Assembly: GCA_035999765.1 (NCBI GenBank)
Contig: CP108521.1
Coordinates: 3,038,001-3,102,000, forward strand
Origin: Streptomyces sp. NBC_01231
GTDB lineage: Bacteria; Actinomycetota; Actinomycetes; Streptomycetales; Streptomycetaceae
Direction of reading: 5' to 3'
Length of the DNA stretch: 64,000 nucleotides
Numbering within the stretch: the first letter of the stretch is position 1; each line of letters begins with the position of its first letter. The notes below the pieces were generated by a model. It ran no database searches. It was given only the letters and a program-made list of their open reading frames with translations, and was not told the DNA's origin. The translations under genes and the position numbers were made by a program. Below are positions 15,602 to 24,398 of this stretch, piece after piece.

Positions 15602-17620
15602 TCAGCCGAGGCCCATGGCGCCCGACCAGACGGCGTACGGGACGCTGTCGGCCGAGCTGCCGGCCAGTCCCTCGAGCGGCAGCGGCTCAAGGGACTTGGC
15701 CAGGTCCATGCGGTAGACGACGACCGCGGTCGACACGGACGCGGCGGTGCCGGCGTACCAGGCGGCCTTGTCGTCCTCGGTGGTGCCGGACTTCCCGGCG
15801 GCGTCGAGGGCGGGGACGGTGGGATGGGCGGCGCGCAGGGAGTCGGTCAGCGCCTGCGACACCTCTTCGGCCACCTGGGCGCCGACCGCCCGTCGCGCGG
15901 TGGGGGTGTTCAGCCGGACCGTCGAGCCGTTGCGGGTGATACGGCGCACCGAGTACGGCTCGGTGTGCTTGCCCGCCGCGGCGAAGGTCGCGTAGCCGCT
16001 CGCCATCCGGATCGCGCTCGGTGTGGAGCTGCCCACGGACAGCGCGGGCACCTGCGGCCCCATGCTGGAGGCGAGCAGCCCGGCCGCCTCGGCGGTCCTG
16101 CTCACCTTGTCCAGGCCGGTGTCCATGCCGAGTTGCATGAACGGCGTGTTCACGGACGCGGCGAGCGCCTTGCCGAGGGCGATCTGCCCGTACGACCTCC
16201 CGCCGTCGTTGCGGGCGGCGACCGTCTTGCCGCCGCGGTCCCAGTACGGTCCCTCGGGCGTGGTGACGGGGACACCGTCGTCGCCGTCGTAGGGCGTCTG
16301 CGGGGTGACCGGCGTGGCGGCACCACCGCGTGTCTTGTGGACCCCGTGTTCGAGACCGGCCGCGTAGACGAACGGCAGGAATGCCGAACCGGCCTGCACG
16401 GTACTGGCGTTGGACTCGTTGTAGCCCTGCGTACGGTGGTCGGGTCCGCCGTGGACGGCGAGGATCCGGCCGTCGGTGGCGACGGAGGCGGCACCGTAGT
16501 GCACGGTCTTCGCCGCTTTCGGGTCGTCCTTCTTCGCCCGCTCGCGGGCCTTGGCCACGGCGTCGGTGAGAGCGGCCTCCCGCTTGCGGTCGAAGGTCGT
16601 GTAGATCTGGTAGCCGCCGAGGTCGAACTGCTTGTCCGAGATGTGCGCGGACTTCTTGGCGTACTGCTGCGCCAACTCCACCAGGTAGTCGCTCTGTTTG
16701 CCGGTGTCGTAGACGCGGGCGGACTTGAGCGGTTCGGGGAACGTCGTGTACTTGGCCCGCTCGGCCGCCGACAACTTGCCGATGTCGACCATCCGGTCGA
16801 GGGTCCAGGACCACCGCTCCACGGCCCGCTGGTGGTTGGCCTTGCCGAGGGTGGGGTCGTACAGGCCCGCGCCCTTCAACAGGGAGGCGAGGAACGCGGC
16901 CTGACTGGCGTTCAGGCTGGTGACGTCCTTGCCGTAGTAGGCCTGCGCGGCGCGTTGGATGCCGTATGTGCCGCGGCCGAACCAGCTGGTGTTGAGGTAG
17001 CCCTCCAGGATCTGGTCCTTGCTCATCCGGTTGTCGAGCTTGAGGGCGATCATCGCCTCGTTGAACTTACGGCCGAGGGTCTGGTTCTGCGTCAGGTAGA
17101 CGTTCTTGACGTACTGCTGGGTGATGGTCGAGCCGCCCTCGGTGTCCCCCTCGCCGACGCTGCGCCACAGTGCGCGGGTCAGGCCCTTGAAGGAGATGCC
17201 GGGGTCGGAGTAGAAGCTCTCGTTCTCCGCCGCGAGCACCGCCCAGCGGACGTCCTCGGGTATGTCCTCCAGCGGCATCGCCTGCCGCCGCACCCAGCCG
17301 GTGCGGGCCATGGGGGTGCCGTCGGACCAGAAGTAGACGTTGTCCTGCTGGGTGGCGTAGCTGTTCAGGTTCTCCGGTACGTCCGTGGCCGCGTAGGCGG
17401 CGCCCAGGAACAGCCCGGTCAGGCCGACGGAGGCCAGGGTGACCCCGAGCGACTGGCGCGGGGAGGGGACCCAGCGGCGCCAACCGGTGCGGCCCTGCCG
17501 CGGGTAGGCGGGGCGGAGGCGGCGTAGCGCCGTCCACGGGGGCCGCTTCGACGCGGCCCGTCGACGGCGCGGGCGGCGATGGTCAGTCGGCCGGCCCGTG
17601 CCCTGTACTGTCCCGGTCAC
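15602..17620 (-). CDS. Class A penicillin-binding protein lacking the SxxK lysine
   Basis: A 672-residue bifunctional PBP-type protein, first gene of the cell-wall operon. After a basic cytoplasmic tail and one membrane helix (about residues 57-80), the GT51 glycosyltransferase domain has the ENESFYSDPG motif with its catalytic Glu, and GGSTITQQYVKN. In the transpeptidase domain the active-site tetrad reads GSAFLPF instead of GSTFKPF: Ser412 is present but the essential Lys is Leu415 (codon CTG). The SxN (S489-V-N491) and KSGT (K610) motifs are intact. The GTG start is set by the reading frame and position. It probably polymerises glycan strands but may lack normal transpeptidase activity. 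Confidence 0.85.
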   Translation of the reverse strand: MTGTVQGTGRPTDHRRPRRRRAASKRPPWTALRRLRPAYPRQGRTGWRRWVPSPRQSLGVTLASVGLTGLFLGAAYAATDVPENLNSYATQQDNVYFWSDGTPMARTGWVRRQAMPLEDIPEDVRWAVLAAENESFYSDPGISFKGLTRALWRSVGEGDTEGGSTITQQYVKNVYLTQNQTLGRKFNEAMIALKLDNRMSKDQILEGYLNTSWFGRGTYGIQRAAQAYYGKDVTSLNASQAAFLASLLKGAGLYDPTLGKANHQRAVERWSWTLDRMVDIGKLSAAERAKYTTFPEPLKSARVYDTGKQSDYLVELAQQYAKKSAHISDKQFDLGGYQIYTTFDRKREAALTDAVAKARERAKKDDPKAAKTVHYGAASVATDGRILAVHGGPDHRTQGYNESNASTVQAGSAFLPFVYAAGLEHGVHKTRGGAATPVTPQTPYDGDDGVPVTTPEGPYWDRGGKTVAARNDGGRSYGQIALGKALAASVNTPFMQLGMDTGLDKVSRTAEAAGLLASSMGPQVPALSVGSSTPSAIRMASGYATFAAAGKHTEPYSVRRITRNGSTVRLNTPTARRAVGAQVAEEVSQALTDSLRAAHPTVPALDAAGKSGTTEDDKAAWYAGTAASVSTAVVVYRMDLAKSLEPLPLEGLAGSSADSVPYAVWSGAMGLG

Positions 17621-17683
17621 GACCGAAAACTACCAACGATCTTCGCAGTTTCTTCATATAAGAAGTTGACCGGAACAACCACA

Positions 17684-17695
17684 TACCGACCGGTA
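17684..17695. promoter_or_regulatory. Palindromic operator candidate upstream of PBP operon
   Basis: TACCGACCGGTA is an inverted repeat (TACCG/CGGTA) typical in form of TetR-type sites. It lies 64 nt upstream of the PBP start and 70 nt before the divergent zinc-ribbon gene. Nearby is an AT-rich inverted repeat TTCTT-AAGAA (about 17650-17664). The regulator is unknown. Confidence 0.4.
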
Positions 17696-17763
17696 GGGAA
17701 CATGGCGACCTTGAGACGTTGGTCACACCCCTGTCGCGACGCGTGCCCGGATACCCTGAGCGC

Positions 17764-17988
17764 ATGCCTCGCTACGAGTACCGCTGCCGGACCTGCGGCG
17801 ACACCTTCGAACTGAGCCGCCCGATGGCCGAGTCCTCCGCTCCCGCCGCCTGTCCCTTGGGCCACGACGACACGGTGAAGCTCCTGTCGACGGTGGCGGT
17901 CGGCGGCGCGGCCTCCGCCCCGGCGGCCGCGCCCCGGGCGAGTGGCGGTGGAGGCGGCGGCTGCTGCGGCGGGGGCTGCTGCGGCTGA
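17764..17988 (+). CDS. FmdB-family zinc ribbon protein
   Basis: A 74-residue protein beginning MPRYEYRCRTCGDTFE, the FmdB/CxxC_CXXC zinc-ribbon start. The second metal half is altered: CPLGHDDTV instead of the usual CPxCG, so Cys or His may complete the site. The tail is Gly/Cys rich and ends GGGCCG-type, as in many actinobacterial members. No ribosome site is seen; a GATACCCT -10-like box just upstream fits a leaderless transcript. Family members are putative regulatory or scaffold proteins without a defined role. Confidence 0.75.
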   Translation: MPRYEYRCRTCGDTFELSRPMAESSAPAACPLGHDDTVKLLSTVAVGGAASAPAAAPRASGGGGGGCCGGGCCG

Positions 17989-18048
17989 CGGCCGTTCGGG
18001 CCGGGCCTCCTCAGGTTCCCTTCAGCCGGGATTTCCTACCGTGCCCGC

Positions 18049-18726
18049 ATGACAGCGATCGCAGCGCGGACGGCCACCGACGGGGGTGCGGCCCCGCAAT
18101 GGGTCAACGACCTCATGGACACGCTGGGCGCCCCCGGCGCGGGCATCGCCATCGCCCTGGAGAACCTCTTCCCTCCGCTGCCCAGCGAGGTGATCCTGCC
18201 GCTCGCGGGTTTCGCGGTCGGCAGCGGGCGGATGGGCCTGCTCGCCGTCCTGCTGTGGACGACGGCGGGTTCGGTGGTCGGCGCGCTGGCGCTGTACGGG
18301 GTCGGTGCGCTGCTCGGGCGTGACCGCACGGTCGCGATCGCGGCCCGGCTGCCGCTGGTGAAGGTCGCGGACATCGAGAAGACCGAGGCGTGGTTCCTGC
18401 GGCACGGCACCAAGGCGGTGTTCTTCGGCCGGATGATCCCGATCTTCCGCAGCCTGATCTCGGTGCCCGCGGGCGTCGAGCGCATGCCCCTGCCGGTGTT
18501 CCTCGGCCTGACCACGCTGGGCAGCGCGATCTGGAACACCGCGTTCGTGCTCGCCGGGTACGCCCTGGGCGACAACTGGGCGCAGGTCACGTCGGTCGTC
18601 TCCGCCTACTCGAAGATCGTCCTGGCCGTGGCCGTCGTGGCGGTCCTGGCGTTCGTCGGCGTACGTCTGCTGCGGCGACCGGGACCGGGCCGTCGCGGGC
18701 GTGGCGGCCGGGGACACGCGGCCTGA
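18049..18726 (+). CDS. DedA family membrane protein (SNARE-associated/VTT domain)
   Basis: A 225-residue classical DedA protein. It has the ENLFPPLPSEVILPLAG re-entrant segment (residues ~39-55) and the GRMIPIFRSLISVPAG motif (residues ~127-142) with the essential Arg and Pro residues. Four or five membrane helices follow the pattern of the family, which moves polyprenyl-phosphate or phospholipids across the membrane. ATG at 18049 has a TACCGT -10 box 7 nt upstream and no ribosome site, so it is probably leaderless. It is more canonical than the paralogue at 6505-7131. Confidence 0.85.
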   Translation: MTAIAARTATDGGAAPQWVNDLMDTLGAPGAGIAIALENLFPPLPSEVILPLAGFAVGSGRMGLLAVLLWTTAGSVVGALALYGVGALLGRDRTVAIAARLPLVKVADIEKTEAWFLRHGTKAVFFGRMIPIFRSLISVPAGVERMPLPVFLGLTTLGSAIWNTAFVLAGYALGDNWAQVTSVVSAYSKIVLAVAVVAVLAFVGVRLLRRPGPGRRGRGGRGHAA

Positions 18727-18742
18727 CGGCCACCCCCTCCGT

Positions 18743-18762
18743 GGGCGCCCTCGAGAGCGCCC
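18743..18762. terminator. Palindrome between convergent DedA and HAD genes
   Basis: GGGCGCCCTCGAGAGCGCCC is a 20-bp palindrome with one mismatch pair, in the 51-bp gap between two converging genes. A terminator role is inferred. Confidence 0.4.
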
Positions 18763-18777
18763 TCAGAGGGGCGACCC

Positions 18778-19593
18778 TCAGACCGTCCCCTGCCGCGCCA
18801 CCCGCAGGAACTCCCGCAGGATCCGCTCCCCCGCGAGCACGCCCCGCTCGGGAAGGGCGGTGATCGCCGGCGCGGTCCAGTCGGCCTCCGCCAGTTCGCC
18901 GTGCCCCGGGCGCCAGCTCTGGTCCGCGGCGAGGAGGAGGTCCGCGTCGAGGAGCGAGTCACCGGCGGCCAGGGTGAGCGCGGCCCCGGTGCGGCGGGCG
19001 ACCTCGCGCATGGCGGCGCTCTTCGTGAGCGGCTTCGGGACGGCGTAGATCTTGCGGCCCTGGAGGGAGACCGTCCAGCCCCGGTTCTCCGCCCAGACCG
19101 CGAGTTCCTTCACCCACTCCTCGGGCAGGAGCTCGCGCTCGACGACCAGGTAGGCGAAGAGGTCCTCGGCGATCCGGTGCTTGCGCACCCACAGTGGGTC
19201 GGCGGTCGCCATCAGATGCTCGCGCACCTCGTCCAGCGAGGCGCACTCCTCGGCCAGCCGCGCCGTCACCCGCGCGTGCCAGTCGGCGTCGGAGACGCCG
19301 TCCACCAGGATGTGCCCGCCGTTGGCGCAGATCGCGTACGTGGGCTGTGGCCCTGGCAGGTTGATGCGCTGGTACTGCTTGCGGGTGCGGGTCGTGGTCG
19401 GCACGAAGACCGAGGCGTCCCCGAGCTCCGAGAGCAGTGCGGCGGCCGTCTCCGTCATGAAGGACAGTGGCTTGGCCTCGTGCACCTCGACGCAGAGCAG
19501 CCGGGGCGCCCGCGCGTCCGGCATGGTCAGCGCGAGGGCCGCGGCGGAGTAGATGAGCGTGCGGTCGAGGTCACTCGCCACCAGCACCGGCAT
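18778..19593 (-). CDS. HAD family hydrolase of the Ter stress cluster
   Basis: A 271-residue haloacid-dehalogenase phosphatase. Motif I is ASDLDRTLIYS (Asp8 nucleophile, Asp10), and motif IV is AGDSLLDADLL. The insert pattern resembles sucrose-phosphatase-like HADs found in ter operons, where this enzyme is proposed to remove a phosphate from a sugar- or nucleoside-like product. Its ATG shares one base with the stop codon of the phosphoribosyltransferase gene (TGATG), so translation is coupled and the two proteins likely act in sequence. It is the last gene of the minus-strand arm that starts at 23275. Confidence 0.8.
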   Translation of the reverse strand: MPVLVASDLDRTLIYSAAALALTMPDARAPRLLCVEVHEAKPLSFMTETAAALLSELGDASVFVPTTTRTRKQYQRINLPGPQPTYAICANGGHILVDGVSDADWHARVTARLAEECASLDEVREHLMATADPLWVRKHRIAEDLFAYLVVERELLPEEWVKELAVWAENRGWTVSLQGRKIYAVPKPLTKSAAMREVARRTGAALTLAAGDSLLDADLLLAADQSWRPGHGELAEADWTAPAITALPERGVLAGERILREFLRVARQGTV

Positions 19594-22070
19594 CAGACCG
19601 TCACCGCCCGGCCGTCGGCGCCGGTCGCGCCCCGCGTGTACTTCGGGTGGATCAACCCCACACACGTGTACGGGAGTTCGGCGACCTCTTCCACCGGGAC
19701 ACCTCTCTGTTCGGCGAGCAGGCGTACGTGGTCCAGGTCGGCCCCCGCTCCGGCTCGCGCAAGGATCTTCCAGGGCACCCGGCGCAGCAGCACCCGGGTG
19801 GTCTCGCCGACGCCGGGCTTGACGAGGTTCACGTCGTGGATGCCGTACTCCTCGCTGATCCGCTCGACGGCCGCCCAGCCCTCCCAGGTCGGGGCGCGGT
19901 CGCCGGACAGCAGCTCCTTGGCCTGTGCGTCCACCGCGTCCAGGACCTCCGGGAATCGGGCGGCCACCGCGTCCAGGAACGCGACGGACACATCGGTGCC
20001 GGCGAGTTCGCGGTAGAACTTCGCGCCGTGGAAGTCGTCCGGTCCGACCAGGTCGGCGCGCAGCACCGTACGGGAGATCAGGCCGGACACCGTGGAGTTG
20101 AGGCAGGCGGAGGGGATCAGGAAGTCCTCCCGGGTGCCGTACGTCCGTACGCACGAGCCGGGGTCGGCCAGCACGGCTATCTCCGGGTCGAAGCCGGTGA
20201 CACCGTCGGAGGCCTCGAACTCCTTCAGGGCGTCGGCGAGTTCGCGGGTGATGGCGCCCTTGCCGGTCCAGCCGTCGACGAAGACGACGTCACGGGGGTC
20301 GTGGTGGGCGGCGAGCCAGCGCAGCGCGTTGGCGTCGATGCCGCGACCGCGCACGATGGAGACGGCGTAGTGCGGCAGGTCGAGCCCGTGCCGGAACTTG
20401 GCCCAGCGGCGCATCAGCACGCCGATCGGTGTGCCCGCGCGGGCCAGCGACACCAGGACCGGCCGCGGTGACCGCTCGGCCAGCACGATCTCGGTGACCG
20501 CGCCCACCGCGCGTGCCAGCCGCCCCGCCGACTCCTCCAGGGCGGTGTGGAACAGCTGCTGGTACTGCTCGCTGGGCTGGTACTCCACCGGCAGCGACTC
20601 GGCGTAGTGCGCCCCGCCGCTCTGGATGGCCTCCTCGCGCTCCTCGGTCGGCGCCTCCAGCGTCACGTCCGAGAGGTCCTGGAGCAGCCAGCCGACCTCG
20701 TCGGGCGGGTACGAGGAGAAGGCTGGGCCGCGGAGGGGCTCGGGCAGCATGGCGGGCCTTTCGGGGACGTACCGGGGCTCGGGGACGTACGTGGGGACCA
20801 CCGCGAGCAGCACCTGGGGCACGTGTGCCGCGAGCTGGGCCAACAGGCCGCCCGGCGCGTGCAGTTCAGGGGTGTCCGCGGCCGAGTCGACGACCGCGAC
20901 GACGGCGTCGAAGCCGGCGCCCGCCACGTTGTAGGCGTAGCGCTCGCCGGGGCCGTCCGCCGGGTCGTCGTGCGCCGGGAAGACCAGGCGGCTGCGTATC
21001 GCGTAGCCCGGGTCGTCGACCGCGAGGACGGGCGAGCGGGTGGTGGTCGAGTAGCGCACCTCGGCGTCCGTGACCTGCTCCAGCTCGCGGGCCAGTCGCA
21101 GGGGTGCGTACATCAGCTCCTCGAAGCCGAGGATGTGCACCCGGTGCGCGTCGTGCGGGAGCGCCTCGGCGAGGCGTGCCGCCATCGCCGGGAGGGCGTT
21201 CTCCAGGCGTATTCGATGCGCGGGGGTGAAGCCGTGCCGTCCGCCGTCGGGGAGGCCGCGGGGCCAGCGCAGGTCGACTCGGGTGACGTGGTGGGGGGTC
21301 TGCGGGTCCGTGGGGGCTGGTCGCGCGGTTCCCCGTGCCCCGAGGTGGGTCGACTCGAACTCTGCCACCAGGGCCTGGCCCTTCTCCAGGACCCCCTCGG
21401 GCAGCCTTACGGTGCCCGACGCCGCTGCCACCAGGTCCACCCTCGCGCCGATCTCCCGGGCGAAGTCGTCCAACCGGCCCGCGTCCGCCTCCGAGCGCAT
21501 GTCCACGAGGGCGACGACCACGTACCGCCGGCGCGGATACCGCTCATGAAGAGCCCGGACGGTGTTCAACACCGTGTTGCCCGTGGAGAACTCGTCGTCG
21601 ACCAGCACCAGCGGCCCGTCGCCCGCCAGCAGGTCCGGGTCCTGGGGCAGCAGCAGATGGGAGGTGGCGTGCGAGTGGGACTCCTCGAAGCCGCCCGCCG
21701 TGTCCACCCCCGGGACCGGACGGCGGGTGGAGTGCAGATAGGGGGCCGGGCCCAGACCGTCCGTGACGGAGTGGCCGAGTCCGGTGGCGGTCTCCGCGTA
21801 CCCGAGGACGACCGCCCGGCCCGCCTCGTCGGCGCCCAGCAGGTCGCGCACGCGCCGGCCGAGGTCGAAGCCGTGGCCGTACACCACGGACGGCGACTGC
21901 GGTACGTGCTTGCCGAGCACATGGGAGACCAGCAGATGGGCCCGCTTGGGGTTGCGGCGCAGCGCCAGCCCCAGCAGGTCCGTCAGGTCGTCGTCGCCCA
22001 CGAGCTCGACGCCGAGCCGCTCGGCGACCCAACTGCCGGACCACACCCCGTCGTTCACTGCGTTGTTCAT
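19593..22070 (-). CDS. Phosphoribosyltransferase-TRSP-PRTase-PELOTA fusion, Ter biosynthetic module
   Basis: An 825-residue multidomain protein. The N-terminal PRTase (residues ~20-240) has the PRPP loop LVDDEFSTGNT at 156-166. A TRSP domain follows (~270-420). A second PRTase-like domain (~470-720, the StiP/PRTase_1 type) has FVDGWTGKGAIT in place of the standard loop. The C-terminal ~90 residues (VLLRRVPWKIL ... LPYTCVGLIHPKYT) match PELOTA_1, an RNA-binding-like domain. In other bacteria these domains occur as two separate ter-operon proteins; here they are joined. The family is proposed to build a nucleoside-like compound from PRPP. ATG at 22070 follows AAGGGA. Confidence 0.8.
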   Translation of the reverse strand: MNNAVNDGVWSGSWVAERLGVELVGDDDLTDLLGLALRRNPKRAHLLVSHVLGKHVPQSPSVVYGHGFDLGRRVRDLLGADEAGRAVVLGYAETATGLGHSVTDGLGPAPYLHSTRRPVPGVDTAGGFEESHSHATSHLLLPQDPDLLAGDGPLVLVDDEFSTGNTVLNTVRALHERYPRRRYVVVALVDMRSEADAGRLDDFAREIGARVDLVAAASGTVRLPEGVLEKGQALVAEFESTHLGARGTARPAPTDPQTPHHVTRVDLRWPRGLPDGGRHGFTPAHRIRLENALPAMAARLAEALPHDAHRVHILGFEELMYAPLRLARELEQVTDAEVRYSTTTRSPVLAVDDPGYAIRSRLVFPAHDDPADGPGERYAYNVAGAGFDAVVAVVDSAADTPELHAPGGLLAQLAAHVPQVLLAVVPTYVPEPRYVPERPAMLPEPLRGPAFSSYPPDEVGWLLQDLSDVTLEAPTEEREEAIQSGGAHYAESLPVEYQPSEQYQQLFHTALEESAGRLARAVGAVTEIVLAERSPRPVLVSLARAGTPIGVLMRRWAKFRHGLDLPHYAVSIVRGRGIDANALRWLAAHHDPRDVVFVDGWTGKGAITRELADALKEFEASDGVTGFDPEIAVLADPGSCVRTYGTREDFLIPSACLNSTVSGLISRTVLRADLVGPDDFHGAKFYRELAGTDVSVAFLDAVAARFPEVLDAVDAQAKELLSGDRAPTWEGWAAVERISEEYGIHDVNLVKPGVGETTRVLLRRVPWKILARAGAGADLDHVRLLAEQRGVPVEEVAELPYTCVGLIHPKYTRGATGADGRAVTV

Positions 22071-22108
22071 ACGTCCCTTGAGTAGAGGCCGGTGGAGAGA
22101 GAGCCGGT

Positions 22109-23275
22109 TCAGGCCGGGATCCCGGCGGCCAGGAGCTCCACGAAACCGATGTCCTCGTTCGCCACCCCGAACACCTCGGCGCGCAGCATGGTCCGCTCCG
22201 CCCAGGCGCGATGCGGCTTCACTTCGTTCATCTTGTTCGTGTACGCCGACCTCAGCACCCCGCCGCCGCCCCGCTCGGGCCGCAGGATGTCCTGGGCGTC
22301 ACTGAACTCCTCGTGACTGACCACCGACAGCGCGTGCACCGGCAGCACGTGGGAGGGGTGGATGCAGGTCTTGCCGAGCAGTCCGTTGGCCTGGTCCAGG
22401 GTGATCTCGCGCAGCAGCCCGTCCATGGAGTGCTCGATGAGCGCCTCACGCAGTTCCTCGGCCTGGCCCTCCAGGAAGGGGCTGCGGCGCAGCTGCGGCT
22501 TGAACATGCGCTCCTGCACGCGGAAGTACTCCCACACCGGTCCGGTCACCGTGAATCCGGTGCCGTCGGCCCGCCCCAGCATGTTCACCACGTCGGAGAT
22601 CACGGAGGCGACGATCTGCACGTCCCACGCGGTCATGTCCGGGGCCCTGCGCAGACCGTACGAGGAGCAGAAGTCGGTCACGCCCAGGCGCAGCGCCAGC
22701 ACCCGCTCGCGGTACTTGTCGACCGTGCGGGAGATGCCCTCCAGGGTCTGCACCCGCGACTCGCGGTACAGCAGCTCCGGCGACTCCAGCACCGGCATGG
22801 CGAACAGCCGCCGCCCGCTCTCGGCCTCGGCGCTCTGCAGGGCCTCCAGGAAGGGGATGCCGCGTTCCTCGGTGAACTTCGGCATCACGAAACCGGACAG
22901 CAGCCTGGCGGCCGGGCCGAGGCGTCGTACGAGATCGGGGATCTGCTCGGGCACCCGCACCCGGATGAACAGCAGCGGGATGTCCGCGGGGCCGCGTTCG
23001 GCGAGGTCCGTGAACTGTCGTACCAGGTTCTCCTCGGCGTCCGCGACGTCCTCGTCGCCGATGGAGTCCTCCAGGCACAGCACCATCGAGACCACGCCGC
23101 GGCCGGTCTGCCTGACGATGTCGTCGGCGAGCCGCGGCCGCGTGGCGGGACTGTAGAGCGTGGCTCCCAGGGCCGCGGAGAGCAGCCGGGCCGGGGAGTC
23201 CGCGGTGAACGCGCAGGGCTCCCGGTGGAAGAGGCGCTGCCGCACCTCAGGGGCAATGTGCCCGAAATGACGCAT
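22109..23275 (-). CDS. HpcH/HpaI (CitE-like) aldolase family protein, Ter cluster
   Basis: A 388-residue TIM-barrel protein related to citrate lyase beta subunit. The ATG at 23275 is chosen for its GGGGGAG 5 nt upstream; a longer open frame has no ribosome site. Barrel motifs include SMVLCLEDSIGDEDV (metal/acid residues), FIRVRVPEQI, GFVMPKF and LRLGVTDFCSSYG. This aldolase is a fixed partner of the PRTase-TRSP protein in ter operons, where it is proposed to join a carbon unit to the ribose-derived product. It is 38 nt upstream of the PRTase fusion gene and first in the operon, behind a near-consensus promoter. Confidence 0.8.
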   Translation of the reverse strand: MRHFGHIAPEVRQRLFHREPCAFTADSPARLLSAALGATLYSPATRPRLADDIVRQTGRGVVSMVLCLEDSIGDEDVADAEENLVRQFTDLAERGPADIPLLFIRVRVPEQIPDLVRRLGPAARLLSGFVMPKFTEERGIPFLEALQSAEAESGRRLFAMPVLESPELLYRESRVQTLEGISRTVDKYRERVLALRLGVTDFCSSYGLRRAPDMTAWDVQIVASVISDVVNMLGRADGTGFTVTGPVWEYFRVQERMFKPQLRRSPFLEGQAEELREALIEHSMDGLLREITLDQANGLLGKTCIHPSHVLPVHALSVVSHEEFSDAQDILRPERGGGGVLRSAYTNKMNEVKPHRAWAERTMLRAEVFGVANEDIGFVELLAAGIPA

Positions 23276-23328
23276 GGTACTCCCCCGTGGTGGCCGAGCG
23301 GCCCCTGCGAGCGGTTCACAGGTGGCCG

Positions 23329-23355
23329 GTAATAGTACGTAGAGATCCATGTCAA
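23329..23355 (-). promoter_or_regulatory. Promoter of the Ter biosynthetic operon
   Basis: On the minus strand TTGACA (23355-23350) is a perfect -35 box, with TATTAC (23334-23329) 15 nt on; the spacing is short. It precedes the aldolase start by about 55 nt. Confidence 0.5.
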
Positions 23356-23483
23356 GGGTTCCCGCCAGGCATGAATTTCTGGTAACGCGGGCGAACACAG
23401 CCGTGTTGACGGACCGACGGAATCTCCGGCGATCCGGCACCCCCGCGTTGTCGTGACCAGGACCGAGAGGGCAGGATGACCGT

Positions 23484-24341
23484 ATGACGCACGCGATGCT
23501 GAAGGGGTCGAACGTCCCGCTCGCCACCACCACGGTACGCGCAGTACTGCGCTGGGCGCCTGGGCAGGGCGTTCCGGACGTCGATGCCTCGGCGCTGCTC
23601 ATCGGCGCCGACGGCCGGGTGCGATCCGACGAGGACTTCGTCTTCTACAACCAGCCCCGGCATCCTTCCAGCAAGGTCTGGCGACTGGGCAAGAAGCGTG
23701 TCGCCGAGGGCCTCACCGACACGATCCAGACAGATCTCGCCGGCGTCGAGCCCGACGTCACCCAGATCTACCTGGTGGCTTCGGCGGACGACGTCACCTT
23801 CGACCGCGTGCAGAGCCTGCGCATCCTGCTGTACGACGCCGCGGTCGCCGATGGTGAGCCGCTGGCCTACTTCGACGTCCGGCCGACGACAGGCGAGGAG
23901 ACCGCCCTGATCTGCGGTGAGCTGTACCGGCGGGGCGACGGCTGGAAGTTCCGCGCGCTGGGCGAGGGCTACTCCAACGGCCTGCAGGGACTGGCGACCG
24001 ACTACGGCATCTCGGTGGACGAGTCGGACGGCCTCGCGGACGGACCGGAGGAGGCGTCCGAGATCGCGGCGACCACGATCGTCCCGGCCCCGCCCGCCCC
24101 GACCCAGCATGCCTCCGAGCTCTCCTCCCAGCCTCTGCCCCCGGAACAGCCAACCGGCGTCCCCACGCAGCCGGCCTACGGCTACCCCCAGCAGCCCGCC
24201 GCCGTGGCCACGGTCCAGCCGTCGTACGGCTACCCGCACCCGACCAGCCCGCCCCCCTACGGCTACCCGCAGGCGACGGCCACCGCACCGGACCCGGAGT
24301 TCCGTCTGCCTCCGCAGGGGCCGCAGTTCATCGGGCGGTGA
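23484..24341 (+). CDS. TerD-family protein with proline-rich YGYP tail and altered acidic loop
   Basis: A 285-residue protein. Residues ~10-185 are a TerD domain: [45 protein letters not shown] and [13 protein letters not shown] match the two canonical TerD proteins at 26467 and 27142. The calcium-binding loop GEGEGDDE of those proteins is missing; the equivalent stretch is basic and hydrophobic ([15 protein letters not shown]). The last ~95 residues are a disordered Pro/Gln/Ala tail with three YGYP repeats. It faces away from the biosynthetic arm across a 208-bp divergent promoter region. It may be a non-calcium adaptor in the Ter complex. Confidence 0.8.
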   Translation: MTHAMLKGSNVPLATTTVRAVLRWAPGQGVPDVDASALLIGADGRVRSDEDFVFYNQPRHPSSKVWRLGKKRVAEGLTDTIQTDLAGVEPDVTQIYLVASADDVTFDRVQSLRILLYDAAVADGEPLAYFDVRPTTGEETALICGELYRRGDGWKFRALGEGYSNGLQGLATDYGISVDESDGLADGPEEASEIAATTIVPAPPAPTQHASELSSQPLPPEQPTGVPTQPAYGYPQQPAAVATVQPSYGYPHPTSPPPYGYPQATATAPDPEFRLPPQGPQFIGR

Positions 24342-24354
24342 CGAACCCGTCCTG

Positions 24355-24381
24355 CGGGGGGCCAGGACACCCGCCCCCGCG
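24355..24381. terminator. Bidirectional terminator between convergent TerD-family genes
   Basis: Stem GCGGGGG (24355-24361) pairs with CCCCCGC (24375-24381) in the 57-bp gap between the two converging genes. Confidence 0.55.
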
Positions 24382-24398
24382 GGACGCGAGCGCGGAGC

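Noticed and set aside
13925..17527. Very long open frame (about 1200 codons) on the plus strand opposite the cell-wall operon
   Set aside because: It is antisense to three clear genes with known motifs, has no ribosome site or family match, and its composition is that of a GC-rich shadow frame.
19593..22070. Thought of a frameshift joining two PRTase genes
   Set aside because: The frame is continuous with coherent domain boundaries, so a true fusion is the simpler reading.
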